From Pararhodonellum marinum (GTDB lineage Bacteria > Bacteroidota > Bacteroidia > Cytophagales > Cyclobacteriaceae), in NCBI RefSeq assembly GCF_015354735.1, contig NZ_JACEFJ010000005.1:124001-188000 (forward strand): a stretch of 64,000 nucleotides of DNA, written 5' to 3'. The first letter of the stretch is position 1. Each line of letters opens with the position of its first letter. The translations under genes and the position numbers were made by a program. A model generated the notes under the pieces. It saw only the letters and a list, made by a program, of their open reading frames with translations. It did no database searches and was not told where the DNA came from. This document shows positions 8,614-17,821 of this stretch, piece by piece.

Positions 8614-9759
8614 TTATTGGTAAAGCTTCATGATCAAGAAGCTGGACTGTTCTGTTGGCAAGAGAAGGGAATCAAACCTTTCTTTTGCCCTATCCAGCTT
8701 CTCTCCAGATATCTTGCTTTCAGAATAACCCTTTGTTTTGAAATACCCATCTTCCTCAACAAAATTTTGGGCCAGGCCTTTCTCGGTATAGAGGTAACGG
8801 ATATCATCGTAGTTTTCTTCCCCAAAAACCCTGAATACAAAACGGTGCGCTTCATTAAACCCTGCAAAGCCATCCACTGGAAAACCGTCAAAATCAGAGA
8901 ACACTTTGCCGATGTTGTGTTGCGATTTTCCGTTTTCAAAGAGCTGCAACAGGGGTTGGGATGTGGCCCGGTTGATGGAAGTGACAGTAAAAAGGTAAGG
9001 GTCAAACTTCAGAAAATAACCTGGCTCAACTTTCACATCCATGGGAGCCTCCCATCGGTAGGTTTTTTGTAATTCCCCTTTTTTGTTGAAGGAAAGCAGG
9101 TGCTGATGGTAATAATCATTGATCAGGATTTCTTTTTCAAGCGTTTGAATTAAACTCGAGGCATACACTTCAGAATTTATTTTATTTCCGCCATAAACCG
9201 CTTTGACATTGCCTTCCCAATCTAGGTACAAGATGGAACCTGACTCTTCTTTATACTGGGTGGTGGGAACGAAAAACATGAAGCCATCTTGGGCAACCGC
9301 AAAACCGTATCCAACTACAGAAACTGGGTAAGTTTTCTTTACCTGGCCATTTTGAAAAAGCATCACATTTTTGCCTGGGTGATACACATAGAGTTGCCCA
9401 TTGTCCCCCAACTCAAAGTCACCGATGATTTCAAATTCATAATCCTCGTCATTTTCTGCTTCTATGGTATAGAGATACTCTCCATTTAGGACATTGAATA
9501 CATAGATGCGGTTGAAGAACTTGTCTAGAATGGCAAGCTGGTCTTTGTAAGATTTTGCCAAAGCAAATTGTCCGGTTTCCAATCCCTCTGGAAGGAAAAA
9601 ACGTTCATAGGCAACCTCGGAAAAAGTGTCAGAAAGATTCCATGTGAGTATGGGAAATACGGGATTGACATCCAAAACGACTCGCTCATTCTTATCTGAG
9701 GTTTGACACGATACCAATCCCCATAGCATGAGGAGAAGAACAGGTAGTTGTTTTTTCAT
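8614..9759 (-). CDS. 6-bladed beta-propeller lipoprotein
   Basis: A 381-residue protein with a lipoprotein signal (MKKQLPVLLLMLWGLVSCQ, lipid-anchored Cys19). The body is beta-rich with repeated strand patterns such as GDFELGDNGQLYVYHPG and LYLDWEGNVKAVYGG, as in the Bacteroidota 6-bladed beta-propeller (DUF4934-like) family. Function is unknown; such proteins are exported lipoproteins often near nutrient-uptake genes. Here it stands alone, convergent with the marC-family gene. Confidence 0.75.
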   Translation of the reverse strand: MKKQLPVLLLMLWGLVSCQTSDKNERVVLDVNPVFPILTWNLSDTFSEVAYERFFLPEGLETGQFALAKSYKDQLAILDKFFNRIYVFNVLNGEYLYTIEAENDEDYEFEIIGDFELGDNGQLYVYHPGKNVMLFQNGQVKKTYPVSVVGYGFAVAQDGFMFFVPTTQYKEESGSILYLDWEGNVKAVYGGNKINSEVYASSLIQTLEKEILINDYYHQHLLSFNKKGELQKTYRWEAPMDVKVEPGYFLKFDPYLFTVTSINRATSQPLLQLFENGKSQHNIGKVFSDFDGFPVDGFAGFNEAHRFVFRVFGEENYDDIRYLYTEKGLAQNFVEEDGYFKTKGYSESKISGEKLDRAKERFDSLLLPTEQSSFLIMKLYQ

Positions 9760-9808
9760 GGAAAGATTTGGGTTGTTGAATAGTTTTCAAATGTAATAAA
9801 TGTGTTTA

Positions 9809-9816
9809 TATTTTTG
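9809..9816 (+). promoter_or_regulatory. Possible -7 promoter box for rnhA
   Basis: TATTTTTG fits TAnnTTTG on the plus strand, 63 bp before the rnhA ATG in the divergent gap. Confidence 0.4.
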
Positions 9817-9879
9817 GAAAGACTGTTGATTTTCTCTAACCGCCCTGCTCAATTCTGGCATTTTTTGTTTCTTTGAAGG

Positions 9880-10347
9880 ATGATCAATATATACACTGAT
9901 GGCGCAGCCAAAGGCAATCCGGGACCCGGGGGATATGGTGCTGTCTTGCTTTATAAGAAACACCGGAAAGAATTGGCTGAAGGCTTTAGACTGACTACCA
10001 ATAACCGCATGGAGCTATTGGCGGTGATTAAGGCCTTGGAGTCACTTAAAGTGGAAGATATTCCAGTAAATATCTATTCAGACAGCAAATATGTGGTAGA
10101 TGCTGTTCAAAAAGGCTGGATCTGGGCTTGGCAAAAAAAAGGATTTAAAGACAAGAAAAATGTGGATCTCTGGAAGCGGTATATCCCGCTTCACCTCAAA
10201 TACAAGCCCAAATTTCACTGGGTAAAGGGGCATGCAGGGAATGTGGAAAACGAGCGCTGTGACCAATTGGCCGTCCAAGCCGCAGAGTTGCCTAATTTAC
10301 CAGCTGATTTAGCTTATGAAGGAGAAAACAAACAGGGGTTGTTTTAG
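9880..10347 (+). CDS. rnhA: Ribonuclease HI
   Basis: A 155-residue type 1 RNase H that cuts RNA in RNA-DNA hybrids. The metal-binding acids are all visible: Asp7 in YTDGAAKGNPG, Glu45 in NNRMELLAV, Asp68 in YSDSKYVVD and Asp128 in ENERCDQLA. The catalytic histidine is His118 in WVKGHAGN, and a basic handle-like segment QKKGFKDKKNVDLW lies between. It is 13 bp before trmN6, so the two are probably co-transcribed. Confidence 0.96.
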   Translation: MINIYTDGAAKGNPGPGGYGAVLLYKKHRKELAEGFRLTTNNRMELLAVIKALESLKVEDIPVNIYSDSKYVVDAVQKGWIWAWQKKGFKDKKNVDLWKRYIPLHLKYKPKFHWVKGHAGNVENERCDQLAVQAAELPNLPADLAYEGENKQGLF

Positions 10348-10360
10348 TCTTCAATAGTAA

Positions 10361-11074
10361 ATGAAAAATCCTTACTTCCATTTCAAGCAGTTTTCCATCC
10401 GGCAAGACCAATGCGCCATGAAAGTGAGTACCGATGGGGTGATTTTAGGTGCTTTGGCTGGGAAAGGTCAACCCAAAACCATCCTTGATATTGGAACAGG
10501 TACCGGCCTGCTTGCCCTTATGATGGCCCAAAGGTTTGCTAAAGCCCAAATAACCGCCTTGGAGATTGATGAAAAAGCCATCCTTCAGGCCAGATCCAAT
10601 GTGGAGGTTTCCAGCTTTATGGATAAGATAGCCATTGTTGGTATGTCCTTTCAGGATTATAAAAAACAAGTGCTCCACAAATTTGACCTGATCATCACTA
10701 ATCCGCCATATTATTCGAGCCATTTAAAATCAGGCAATGAACAGAAAGACTTGGCCATGCACAATGATTCGCTTCCTTTTCAGGAACTCATCAAAGGTGT
10801 CACTGAGCTGCTGCATCCGGAGGGGGAGTTTTGGGTCATCCTGCCTCCAAAAGAAATGAGAGAACTTGAAAGGTTGGCGGCTTTTTTTCATTTATGGCCC
10901 CTGACCTGCATACAGGTTTCAGACAAGCCCTCCACTAAGGTAATCAGAGAGGTTTACTGTTTTTCTTTTCAAAAAAAGGAACCTAGGAAAGGAATTATCC
11001 ATATCAAAAATGAAGAAGGCGCATATGCTGAAGTGTACCGAAATCTTTTGCGCGATTTTCTGACCATTTTTTGA
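10361..11074 (+). CDS. trmN6: tRNA1(Val) (adenine(37)-N6)-methyltransferase
   Basis: A 237-residue Rossmann-fold methyltransferase. It has the SAM loop LDIGTGTGLLALMMAQ (about 43-58), the acidic SAM contact ALEIDEKA, and the amino-methylase motif IITNPPYY, which flips adenine for N6 methylation. This combination and the length match TrmN6/YfiC, which modifies A37 of tRNA1(Val). The last residues are beta-rich and basic, as expected. It sits just after rnhA and converges with the saccharopine dehydrogenase-like gene. Confidence 0.88.
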   Translation: MKNPYFHFKQFSIRQDQCAMKVSTDGVILGALAGKGQPKTILDIGTGTGLLALMMAQRFAKAQITALEIDEKAILQARSNVEVSSFMDKIAIVGMSFQDYKKQVLHKFDLIITNPPYYSSHLKSGNEQKDLAMHNDSLPFQELIKGVTELLHPEGEFWVILPPKEMRELERLAAFFHLWPLTCIQVSDKPSTKVIREVYCFSFQKKEPRKGIIHIKNEEGAYAEVYRNLLRDFLTIF

Positions 11075-11164
11075 TCAGCCACAAGAATGAATTCTTCTAA
11101 ATCGCCTACCTTATTGAACAAAAAAGCATCATTATGCTGGTCAAAGAAATCAAGAAATCCCCAT

Positions 11165-12502
11165 TTAGGTTTGGGCTACAGTTTCCGTTTCCTTAAATAC
11201 AATGCCATGTTTTTCCAATTCCTTAAGAATGGGTTCATAAATCTCCTCATGAATGGGCAACATCAAACCTCTGCTTGAAAACCTGTCTTCCAAAAACAGG
11301 TCAACGGCAATGGCCAAAGGCAAGCCTACGGTCTTGGACATGGCAGTTTGGTCTTGATTTTCTCCCTTGATTACCAGACTGGAGGTAATCACTTTTTGGC
11401 CTTGGCCAGTGTTGATTTCTAACTGGTGTTGCATGACAATCATGTCCTTGTCGTTGGGAAGGAGCTGCCATTTACTTTCAAGGATTTCCTGCAGAATTTC
11501 AGCGGGGCTTCCTTTGAATCGCGGCAGGCTTTCATGGCCAAGGATACCTAGCCATTCCAGTTTGTTCATGGTGTCTTCGTCCAAATGGGGGAGGATTTCC
11601 ATGAGTTTGGTTTCCACGGATTTATCTGGATGGTAGGGTAAAAAAGTGTTGATGAACATACGCATGGTAAAATCCTCAGGTAAATCCATCTGGAAAGAAT
11701 CGTCCGTAAGACCCAACTGTACAAACACATCCCAACTTTTACAGAATCCTTCTCTTCTTAAGGTGCCTCTGAGGATGGTGGGGATATTTTCCAACCCATA
11801 TACCTTACGGTAACTCAGCGAGTCCCTATTGGGATAGCCATCAAAATCACCTACGTCTTCGAAACTTATTTTCTCGGTTCTCCGGAACAGCATGTGGTAA
11901 GGGATAAATTTTAAGCGGCCGTTTCGGATAAATCGAGAGACGCCCTTGCCAGCAAGAACCACATTTCTGGGATTCCAGGTGAATTTGTATTTCCAGGGAT
12001 TGTCTTCACATTCAGGCGCCAACAAACCACCTGTAAATGATTTAAAAAGCACTATTTCATTGCCTGATTTTTTTTCATGATCGATGATCCTCATGGCAGA
12101 CATATGGTCTATGCCAGGGTCCAATCCACATTCATTTAAGAAGAAAAGGTTTTTTTTCCTAACCTGATCGGCGATGACCTTAAGTTCTTCTGATTCATAT
12201 GAAGCAGAAAAAAAATGTTTCTCAAAGGCAAGACAATCCATAGCCACTTTACCATGTAAAAAAGCAGGCAACATGCTGACCACTACATCTGCTTCTTTGA
12301 TGAGTTTCTGCCTTTCCTCTTCCTCTTCTATATTCAGGGAGACAGCTTTGGTCTGCGGTTTTCCTTTTAGCTTTTTTTCAGCCAAATCAAGGGATATATC
12401 AGCCAAAATCACCTGCCTGTTTTTGGGTTTGGCCTGTTCAGTCAAATAATCTATCAAAGCAGTTGAGGACTTGCCTGCACCTATGATCAAAATGGTTTTC
12501 AT
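11165..12502 (-). CDS. Saccharopine dehydrogenase family protein
   Basis: A 445-residue NAD(P)-binding protein with an N-terminal Rossmann motif ILIIGAGKSSTALIDYL and the Sacchrp_dh signature around VVSMLPAFLHGKVAMDCL, NECGLDPGIDHMSAM and FKSFTGGLLAPE. These match glutamate-forming saccharopine reductase (LYS9 type). Bacteroidota usually make lysine by the diaminopimelate route, so here it more likely takes part in lysine degradation or a related reaction. No LKR partner gene is adjacent. The substrate is inferred from family only. Confidence 0.85.
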   Translation of the reverse strand: MKTILIIGAGKSSTALIDYLTEQAKPKNRQVILADISLDLAEKKLKGKPQTKAVSLNIEEEEERQKLIKEADVVVSMLPAFLHGKVAMDCLAFEKHFFSASYESEELKVIADQVRKKNLFFLNECGLDPGIDHMSAMRIIDHEKKSGNEIVLFKSFTGGLLAPECEDNPWKYKFTWNPRNVVLAGKGVSRFIRNGRLKFIPYHMLFRRTEKISFEDVGDFDGYPNRDSLSYRKVYGLENIPTILRGTLRREGFCKSWDVFVQLGLTDDSFQMDLPEDFTMRMFINTFLPYHPDKSVETKLMEILPHLDEDTMNKLEWLGILGHESLPRFKGSPAEILQEILESKWQLLPNDKDMIVMQHQLEINTGQGQKVITSSLVIKGENQDQTAMSKTVGLPLAIAVDLFLEDRFSSRGLMLPIHEEIYEPILKELEKHGIVFKETETVAQT

Positions 12503-12642
12503 GTAAAAATTAATGGTTTATTTGAGGAATTTGAAGATGCTAAATATTTCCGGAGTGAAAAAATATTTGTCAAAAAATAGGATCTGCTCCAACTTTATCC
12601 CAATTAATTTGTTACTTGTTTCCCCTTTTTAATGGTTTATGT

Positions 12643-13125
12643 ATGGTAAAGAGACTCGAACGGACGGTTTTATTGTCAGAATACGAATGGAATGAGTTGA
12701 CAAGCGAAGACCAAGGACTCATTCAGATGGCCAAAACAGCCGGGAAAAACGCCCATGCGCCCTATTCCAACTTTATGGTAGGAGCGGCTTTATTGCTGGA
12801 CAATGGTGAAACACTCCATGCAAACAACCAGGAAAACGTATCTTTCCCGGGTGGTGTCTGTGCAGAAAGGGTGCTTTTGACTTACGCACATGCCAACTAT
12901 CCCAATGTAGCCCCCTTGAAGCTTGCCATAACAGCCAAGAGAAGAGAAGGAGAACGTTATGCCTCCGTCACTCCCTGTGGCATATGCAGACAAACCATCA
13001 GTGAGATGGAAATGATATTTAAGCAAAGCATAGAAATCCTTATTCTGACACCGGAAGGTAAAGTGCTCAAGGCAGAAGGAATAGATCAGCTGCTTCCATT
13101 TAAATTTTCAGACCTTAATGGCTGA
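12643..13125 (+). CDS. cdd: Cytidine deaminase
   Basis: A 160-residue zinc enzyme turning (deoxy)cytidine into (deoxy)uridine for pyrimidine salvage. The zinc ligands and proton donor are Cys73 and Glu75 in GVCAERVLL, and Cys112 and Cys115 in PCGICRQ. This is the tetrameric all-cysteine type. Substrate contacts NFMVGAALL and ENVSFPGG are present. The open frame extends back to a TTG at 12616, but the ATG at 12643 gives a normal N-terminus (MVKRLERTVLLSEYEW). Transcribed divergently from the saccharopine dehydrogenase-like gene. Confidence 0.95.
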   Translation: MVKRLERTVLLSEYEWNELTSEDQGLIQMAKTAGKNAHAPYSNFMVGAALLLDNGETLHANNQENVSFPGGVCAERVLLTYAHANYPNVAPLKLAITAKRREGERYASVTPCGICRQTISEMEMIFKQSIEILILTPEGKVLKAEGIDQLLPFKFSDLNG

Positions 13126-13136
13126 ATTTTCAAAGG

Positions 13137-13898
13137 TCATTCAATTGGAAATCCTTTGGCGGCATACCAAATGCCACCAAAAAGGTGCTTTTTGAAATCA
13201 TGGTCTAGAAACGTGCTTTCTATATGTCCCAAAGCCGTGTAAAATACCCTTCCTCCATCAAATTCATGGTACCAAGCCATGGGGTGAGACTCACCCATTC
13301 CTGCTGTTGGCTGCCAGGAAAAATTGGTATCATAGGATGTTTCATCTGCGTTGATCAGGACTTTGACATTTTCATTGAAATTTTTGAAAGCATACAGTTC
13401 GTCTGTCCACAGCCAATTGTCCGGAAGGTGATAGGTGGATGGGTGTTTTTTGTCCAAAACCTGTAGCCTTACTGTTTGCGAATAGGGGTGGTTCATAAAT
13501 TGGGCTCCAATCATTTCATTGTACCATGGCCATTCATACTCGGTATCCGTGGCGCTGTGGATGCCTACGACACCTTTCCCAGATCGGACAAATTTCTGAA
13601 AGGCGGCTTTTTGTTCCTCATTGAAAATAGTGCCTGTGGTATTCATTAAGATGACCACATCATAGGATTCCAGACCTTTGTCAGAAAATACACGCGGATC
13701 TTCGGTGGCATACACCTCAAACAGATGGTCTTTCCCCATTTTTTTGAGTGCAGCCACTCCTTCAGGGATGGATTGGTGGCGGAAACCAGCTGTTCTACTG
13801 AAAACCAAGGCTTTAAATTGTGCATTTTGGCCAAGGCTAATCAATGGGGCCAATAAAAAAACCGCCATTAAGACAAATAAGGTTTTGGAAGTATTCAT
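13137..13898 (-). CDS. Secreted ThuA-domain protein
   Basis: A 253-residue protein with a signal peptide (MNTSKTLFVLMAVFLLAPLISLGQ) followed by a ThuA-like flavodoxin/glutamine-amidotransferase fold. Visible motifs are LVFSRTAGFRHQSIPEG, VVILMNTTGTIFN, GVVGIHSATDTEYEWPWY and GRVFYTALGHIESTF. ThuA-family proteins are linked to sugar (trehalose-type) utilisation; exported versions are common in Bacteroidota beside glycan enzymes. The frame opens upstream to 14012, but that extension overlaps the neighbour and lacks signal features, so 13898 is chosen. Confidence 0.85.
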   Translation of the reverse strand: MNTSKTLFVLMAVFLLAPLISLGQNAQFKALVFSRTAGFRHQSIPEGVAALKKMGKDHLFEVYATEDPRVFSDKGLESYDVVILMNTTGTIFNEEQKAAFQKFVRSGKGVVGIHSATDTEYEWPWYNEMIGAQFMNHPYSQTVRLQVLDKKHPSTYHLPDNWLWTDELYAFKNFNENVKVLINADETSYDTNFSWQPTAGMGESHPMAWYHEFDGGRVFYTALGHIESTFLDHDFKKHLFGGIWYAAKGFPIE

Positions 13899-13938
13899 AT
13901 TTCGGTTATTGTTGGATAAGGTTAATGCAAAGGTTTGG

Positions 13939-14718
13939 TCAAGGGATGATTTCAAATTTTTCACGGGCTTGTTTTTTGGAAAAGGCATTGAAATGCCACC
14001 ATTCTGAAGCAATGCCCGAAAAGCCTCCGGCTTTCATAGCTGCCCTAAGAATTTTTCTGTTTTCTATGTGTTTAGGTGTGATTTTTCCTTCTTTTAGCAT
14101 TTCTTGTTCACGGTCTGGATAAGCGGGATAGCCAAAATAATCATAGGCCGTACCCATGTCCAAAGCCTCACTATTTTCTTGATAGGCTAGGGTAAGGTCT
14201 ACCGCCACGCCAAAATTATGCAAACTTCCCTCTTTAGGATCTGCTACATACAGGGGTTTTACAGATGCTGGTTTGTCCAGGTTATCCCAAAGGATTTGCT
14301 GGACACTTAAGGGACGTACCGCGTCGTAAATTAAAAAAGTGAGTTCGGGATGAGCATTTTTTAAGGCTTTGTGGGCTATTGCCAGCATTTCAGCAACTTC
14401 AGGCTGCATGTAGCAGTTTTGAAGGTCACCATACACATCTTGGCCAAAAAAATTGTCCTCACTTGAATACTTGAGGTCAACATATACCTCTGGAAGTACC
14501 GATTTTATGTCCACCAACCCCGCATCGATCAAATGCTGCTCCAACTCAGACAATTCACCAAAATCACTGAAATCCAGGTTTTCCGCTGCTTCTTCAGGAA
14601 TGGTATAAGTTCCTTCCTGTAAAATGTCGTCCAGCATGCGTTGCTCATTGGACTTTTCTTGGGAACAGGAGGAACAGAACAACAGGAGGCCAATGATCAG
14701 CAAAAGATGATGGTTCAT
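13939..14718 (-). CDS. D-Ala-D-Ala dipeptidase-like lipoprotein (M15D, VanX family)
   Basis: A 259-residue exported protein with a lipoprotein-type signal (LLLFCSSCSQ). The VanX/DdpX zinc site is complete: His167 and Asp174 in SLHNFGVAVDLTL, and Glu239 with His242 in SEWWHFN; the conserved Arg of AVRPLSVQ is present. Such enzymes split D-alanyl-D-alanine. In the periplasm this points to peptidoglycan turnover or nutrient recycling rather than glycopeptide resistance, since no vanHA partners are nearby. Its start overlaps the SDR stop by 4 bp, so the two are translationally coupled. Confidence 0.88.
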   Translation of the reverse strand: MNHHLLLIIGLLLFCSSCSQEKSNEQRMLDDILQEGTYTIPEEAAENLDFSDFGELSELEQHLIDAGLVDIKSVLPEVYVDLKYSSEDNFFGQDVYGDLQNCYMQPEVAEMLAIAHKALKNAHPELTFLIYDAVRPLSVQQILWDNLDKPASVKPLYVADPKEGSLHNFGVAVDLTLAYQENSEALDMGTAYDYFGYPAYPDREQEMLKEGKITPKHIENRKILRAAMKAGGFSGIASEWWHFNAFSKKQAREKFEIIP

Positions 14719-15479
14719 TTTTGTAGGTCTTTATGTACCATGGTACTGCTTCCCTGTGCGGTTGCCAAGACCACCATATCAGCCATTACTACATGACTGG
14801 GCCGGCTGATGGCAAAAGCAATGACTTCTGCTATGTCTTCCGCAAGCAGCGGTGCAAATCCTTGATAAACCGATTTTGCCTTGTCACTGTCACCTTTGAA
14901 TCTGACCAGAGAAAACTCCGTTTCCACCAATCCCGGATGAATGGCCATCACTTTTATCCCATAGGGATTTAGATCCATCCGCATGCCTTTGGTAATGGCA
15001 TCAACGGCATGCTTTGAAGCGCAATAAACATTGCCATTGGGGTACACTTCTTTGGCAGCAATTGAACCTACATTCAAGATCTGGCCGGATTTCCGTTCAA
15101 CCATACCGGGAATGACTGCTTTAGAAACGTAGAGTAGACCTTTGACATTGATATCCATCATAGCATCCCAATCGTCCACATCTCCATCCTGTATGGGGCT
15201 GAGCCCATGCGCATTTCCCGCATTGTTGACTAGAACTTCGATTTTAAGCCAGGTTTCTGGAAGGTCATTGAATACTTTTTCCACTTCCTTCCTTTTCTTT
15301 ACATCGAATTGAAGGGGGAGATAAGGGGTATTTTTGGGTAGTTCATCTTTGAGGGCACTTAACCTTTCCGCCCTTCTCCCAGTGGCAATAATCGCATAGC
15401 CCATTTTGGCTAGGGTGATGGCAGTGGCTTTTCCTATTCCGGAAGTGGCTCCGGTTATCAAGGCAATTTTTTGATCCAT
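14715..15479 (-). CDS. Short-chain dehydrogenase/reductase (SDR)
   Basis: A 254-residue classical SDR with the cofactor loop TGATSGIGKATA (about 8-19), NNAG in VLVNNAGNAHGLSP, the catalytic Ser in LNVGSIAA and the YxxxK pair in VYCASKHA. The pattern is close to YdfG-type 3-hydroxy acid dehydrogenases (serine/hydroxy-acid oxidising, NADP-dependent). The true substrate is not deducible. It overlaps the VanX-like gene by 4 bp and is probably first in an SDR-dipeptidase-ThuA transcript. Confidence 0.9.
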   Translation of the reverse strand: MDQKIALITGATSGIGKATAITLAKMGYAIIATGRRAERLSALKDELPKNTPYLPLQFDVKKRKEVEKVFNDLPETWLKIEVLVNNAGNAHGLSPIQDGDVDDWDAMMDINVKGLLYVSKAVIPGMVERKSGQILNVGSIAAKEVYPNGNVYCASKHAVDAITKGMRMDLNPYGIKVMAIHPGLVETEFSLVRFKGDSDKAKSVYQGFAPLLAEDIAEVIAFAISRPSHVVMADMVVLATAQGSSTMVHKDLQK

Positions 15480-15585
15480 GCCTTAATTTAAAGAGAAAAA
15501 TAACCTATCCGAAGGGAAACAAAGATTAAATTACCGTTTTGGTGATGGTTGGTTTTCTGAACTGATAGGAGAAGTGGGGTACGAT

Positions 15586-16359
15586 CTATTGGAAATTAAG
15601 GTACAGGGTAATTGATTTCCGTCGGATATCCGTAATGGCATCAGCAAATGCAGGATCAGTAGCCTGTGGCCGGTAGATGTTGAAAAGTCCATGGGAGAAC
15701 CGAATTTCCGGGGAAAATTTAAAGAATTTAAAGTAAAAATCGAAACCCAATCCCATTTCCAATGCCAGGTCTTGGCCCAATGTAGAAATTGGATCCTCAT
15801 CTGCCTCATCCTGTGCCTTGGTCCTGATGGAGTAATTGCCCCCTCCGATAAAATACATTCGGGTATTGTTGAATCTCTGTGATTTATATTTCAGCAAAAG
15901 GGGAAATTCCACCAGTGTTGACTCTACAAGTGCTTCCTCTGTCCGTATTCCTAAACCAGATTCGGCAAAATCTGTTGCAACAAAATTGTTGATCTGTACC
16001 ACATGTTCATAAAATCCAACCTTCGGAGTAAACAACAAGTTCACCTGATCATGAAGGCGCATGGTAACCAAAAAACCAAGAGAAAAACCTTGTTGATAAA
16101 TGGGTTGAATGCTTTGAATTCCGTGAAATCTAGGATCTTCCGGGTCAAGAAATGCATCAGAATATTTGATTCGGTAAGTACCCGTATGGGCAGCTAGAAA
16201 GAAGCCATAGGAAAAGAACTGATCATCTTGTCCGGATGGATTGAAGATTGAAAAGTTATTTTGGGCAAAACCTGTACCGATACAGCAAAAGAAAAGTAGC
16301 GATAGGACTATTTTTCTCCCAAATAGATCGAGCTTATTCCGAAAGTGAGGGGTTTGCAT
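15586..16359 (-). CDS. porT: PorT-family outer-membrane protein of type IX secretion
   Basis: A 257-residue beta-barrel protein with a signal peptide ([17 protein letters not shown]) and alternating strands ending in an aromatic residue ([11 protein letters not shown]), typical of 8-stranded outer-membrane barrels. Its place immediately after ubiE/menG is the conserved location of porT (SprT) in Bacteroidota; PorT is needed for type IX secretion and gliding. The only ATG (16359) lies 52 bp inside the end of ubiE. With no alternative start before the signal peptide, the genes appear to overlap and be translationally coupled. The call leans on gene order. Confidence 0.75.
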   Translation of the reverse strand: MQTPHFRNKLDLFGRKIVLSLLFFCCIGTGFAQNNFSIFNPSGQDDQFFSYGFFLAAHTGTYRIKYSDAFLDPEDPRFHGIQSIQPIYQQGFSLGFLVTMRLHDQVNLLFTPKVGFYEHVVQINNFVATDFAESGLGIRTEEALVESTLVEFPLLLKYKSQRFNNTRMYFIGGGNYSIRTKAQDEADEDPISTLGQDLALEMGLGFDFYFKFFKFSPEIRFSHGLFNIYRPQATDPAFADAITDIRRKSITLYLNFQ

Positions 16360-17030
16360 TGTGTGTTTTTAAAACCAACTTTTTCTAAGACCTGTAAGAA
16401 ATCCTTCCCATCCGGAAAGACCTGAACTGATTCCGGAAGATAGGTATAAGCCGAATTGTCTTTGGATACCAACTTGCCGATTTGGGGCAAAATATATTTA
16501 AAATAGAAATTATAACCTTGTTTCATAGGAAAACTTGTAGGCTTGGAAAATTCCAGAATGACTGTTTTGCCTCCTGGTTTCAAAACCCTGAGCATGTCAG
16601 CCAAACCTTTTTCAAGATTTTCAAAGTTTCTCACTCCAAACGAAACGATGACGGCATCGAATTTATTTTCTTCAAACAAAAGCTTTTCTGAATCCCCCAT
16701 CTGAAGTTCAATGAGGTGATCCAGTTTTCTCTTTTTGAGTTTCTTCTTGCCTTCTTCCAGCATGCCTGAAGAAATATCTACGCCGATGATTTTGTCTGGC
16801 TTTAGTGCCAAGGCCTCGATAGCAAAATCGCCCGTGCCTGTCGCGATGTCCAAAATGAGTTTGGGCTGGTCTTTTTGCAGCAGTTTCACTGCTTTCTTTC
16901 TCCACCTGATGTCAATGCCCAAACTGAGTACATGATTCAGTAGGTCGTACCGTTTGCTGATGTTGTTAAACATCGTGGCAACCTGTTCTTTTTTCCCTGC
17001 TTCTTTGTCCTTGTATGGTACTACTGACAT
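16308..17030 (-). CDS. ubiE: Demethylmenaquinone methyltransferase
   Basis: A 240-residue class I SAM methyltransferase catalysing the last step of menaquinone synthesis (MenG activity); this lineage uses menaquinone. Family motifs are [22 protein letters not shown] near the start (in two halves), the SAM loop [24 protein letters not shown] and the [17 protein letters not shown] region. The frame opens at a TTG (17054), but the ATG at 17030 begins at the conserved N-terminus. The 3' end overlaps porT by 52 bp. Confidence 0.94.
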   Translation of the reverse strand: MSVVPYKDKEAGKKEQVATMFNNISKRYDLLNHVLSLGIDIRWRKKAVKLLQKDQPKLILDIATGTGDFAIEALALKPDKIIGVDISSGMLEEGKKKLKKRKLDHLIELQMGDSEKLLFEENKFDAVIVSFGVRNFENLEKGLADMLRVLKPGGKTVILEFSKPTSFPMKQGYNFYFKYILPQIGKLVSKDNSAYTYLPESVQVFPDGKDFLQVLEKVGFKNTQCKPLTFGISSIYLGEK

Positions 17031-17127
17031 TTGTTTTTTTTTAACGTGGCACAATATTACTAAGTAAACCTGAGCAAAGGAAAAATGTTAATGATAAATT
17101 GGCAGTCCGAGTTTAAGCAGAAAACCA

Positions 17128-17135
17128 TACCTTTG
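17128..17135 (+). promoter_or_regulatory. -7 promoter box for engB
   Basis: TACCTTTG matches TAnnTTTG and lies 20 bp before the engB ATG. Confidence 0.55.
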
Positions 17136-17155
17136 ACGAAAAACTAGGCAAAATA

Positions 17156-17764
17156 ATGATCAAAAAAGCAACTTTCTTGGTAAGTAACAGCGATTTCAAG
17201 AATTGCCCTGCTACCTCAAAACCAGAAGTAGCCTTAATCGGGAGATCTAATGTAGGCAAAAGTTCACTGATCAACATGCTTACCAACAACAAAAGTCTGG
17301 CCAAGACCTCGGGTACCCCAGGCAAAACACAGTTGATCAACCATTTTGACATAGATGACAAATGGCTCATGGTGGATCTTCCAGGATATGGATTTGCCAA
17401 GGCAAGCAAGACACTCAAAAAAGATTGGGATCAAATGATCCGGGGCTATCTGACGCATCGGGAAAACCTGCAGGTTACCTTTGTGCTGATTGACAGTCGG
17501 TTGGAACCTCAGAAAATCGATCTGGAGTTTATCCTTTGGTGCGCCCAAAATGAAGTGGCCGTTGTGTTGATTTTTACCAAATCCGACAAACTTTCCAACA
17601 GCAAAGTGAAACAAAACGTAAACAAATTTCTGAAAGAGATGGAAAAGATGTTTGAAGAACCACCGCTTTATTTCATTTCCTCAGCAGAGAAAGGGAGAGG
17701 AAAGGAAGAAATCATAGGGTTTATAGAGGAATTGGTTGAGGAATTTGAGCAAGAATCCCGATAG
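17156..17764 (+). CDS. engB: Ribosome biogenesis GTP-binding protein EngB/YsxC (YihA)
   Basis: A 202-residue small GTPase needed for assembly of the large ribosomal subunit. The G motifs are all present: P-loop GRSNVGKSS (29-37), the G2 threonine in KTSGTPGKTQ, G3 DLPGYGFAKA, G4 FTKSDKLS and G5-like ISSAEKGRG. It has its own -7 box and lies divergent from ubiE; the ubiE-porT/engB neighbourhood is typical of the phylum. Confidence 0.95.
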   Translation: MIKKATFLVSNSDFKNCPATSKPEVALIGRSNVGKSSLINMLTNNKSLAKTSGTPGKTQLINHFDIDDKWLMVDLPGYGFAKASKTLKKDWDQMIRGYLTHRENLQVTFVLIDSRLEPQKIDLEFILWCAQNEVAVVLIFTKSDKLSNSKVKQNVNKFLKEMEKMFEEPPLYFISSAEKGRGKEEIIGFIEELVEEFEQESR

Positions 17765-17767
17765 GAC

Positions 17768-17796
17768 TTGGGCATTGGTAAAAAAAACTATCTTTG
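17768..17796 (+). promoter_or_regulatory. Promoter for the DUF5606 gene (-33 TTG, -7 TATCTTTG)
   Basis: TTG at 17768-17770 and TATCTTTG at 17789-17796, spaced 18 bp, form a good Bacteroidota promoter 25 bp before the ATG. Confidence 0.65.
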
Positions 17797-17821
17797 CAGA
17801 TAAAATCAAAAATTTAAAATA

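Noticed and set aside
11087-11278. 63-codon plus-strand frame between trmN6 and the saccharopine dehydrogenase-like gene
   Set aside because: More than half of it is antisense to the end of the dehydrogenase gene and no domain or ribosome site supports it.
13899-14012. N-terminal extension of the ThuA-domain gene
   Set aside because: The extra 38 codons overlap the VanX-like gene and would bury the signal peptide; the ATG at 13898 is better.
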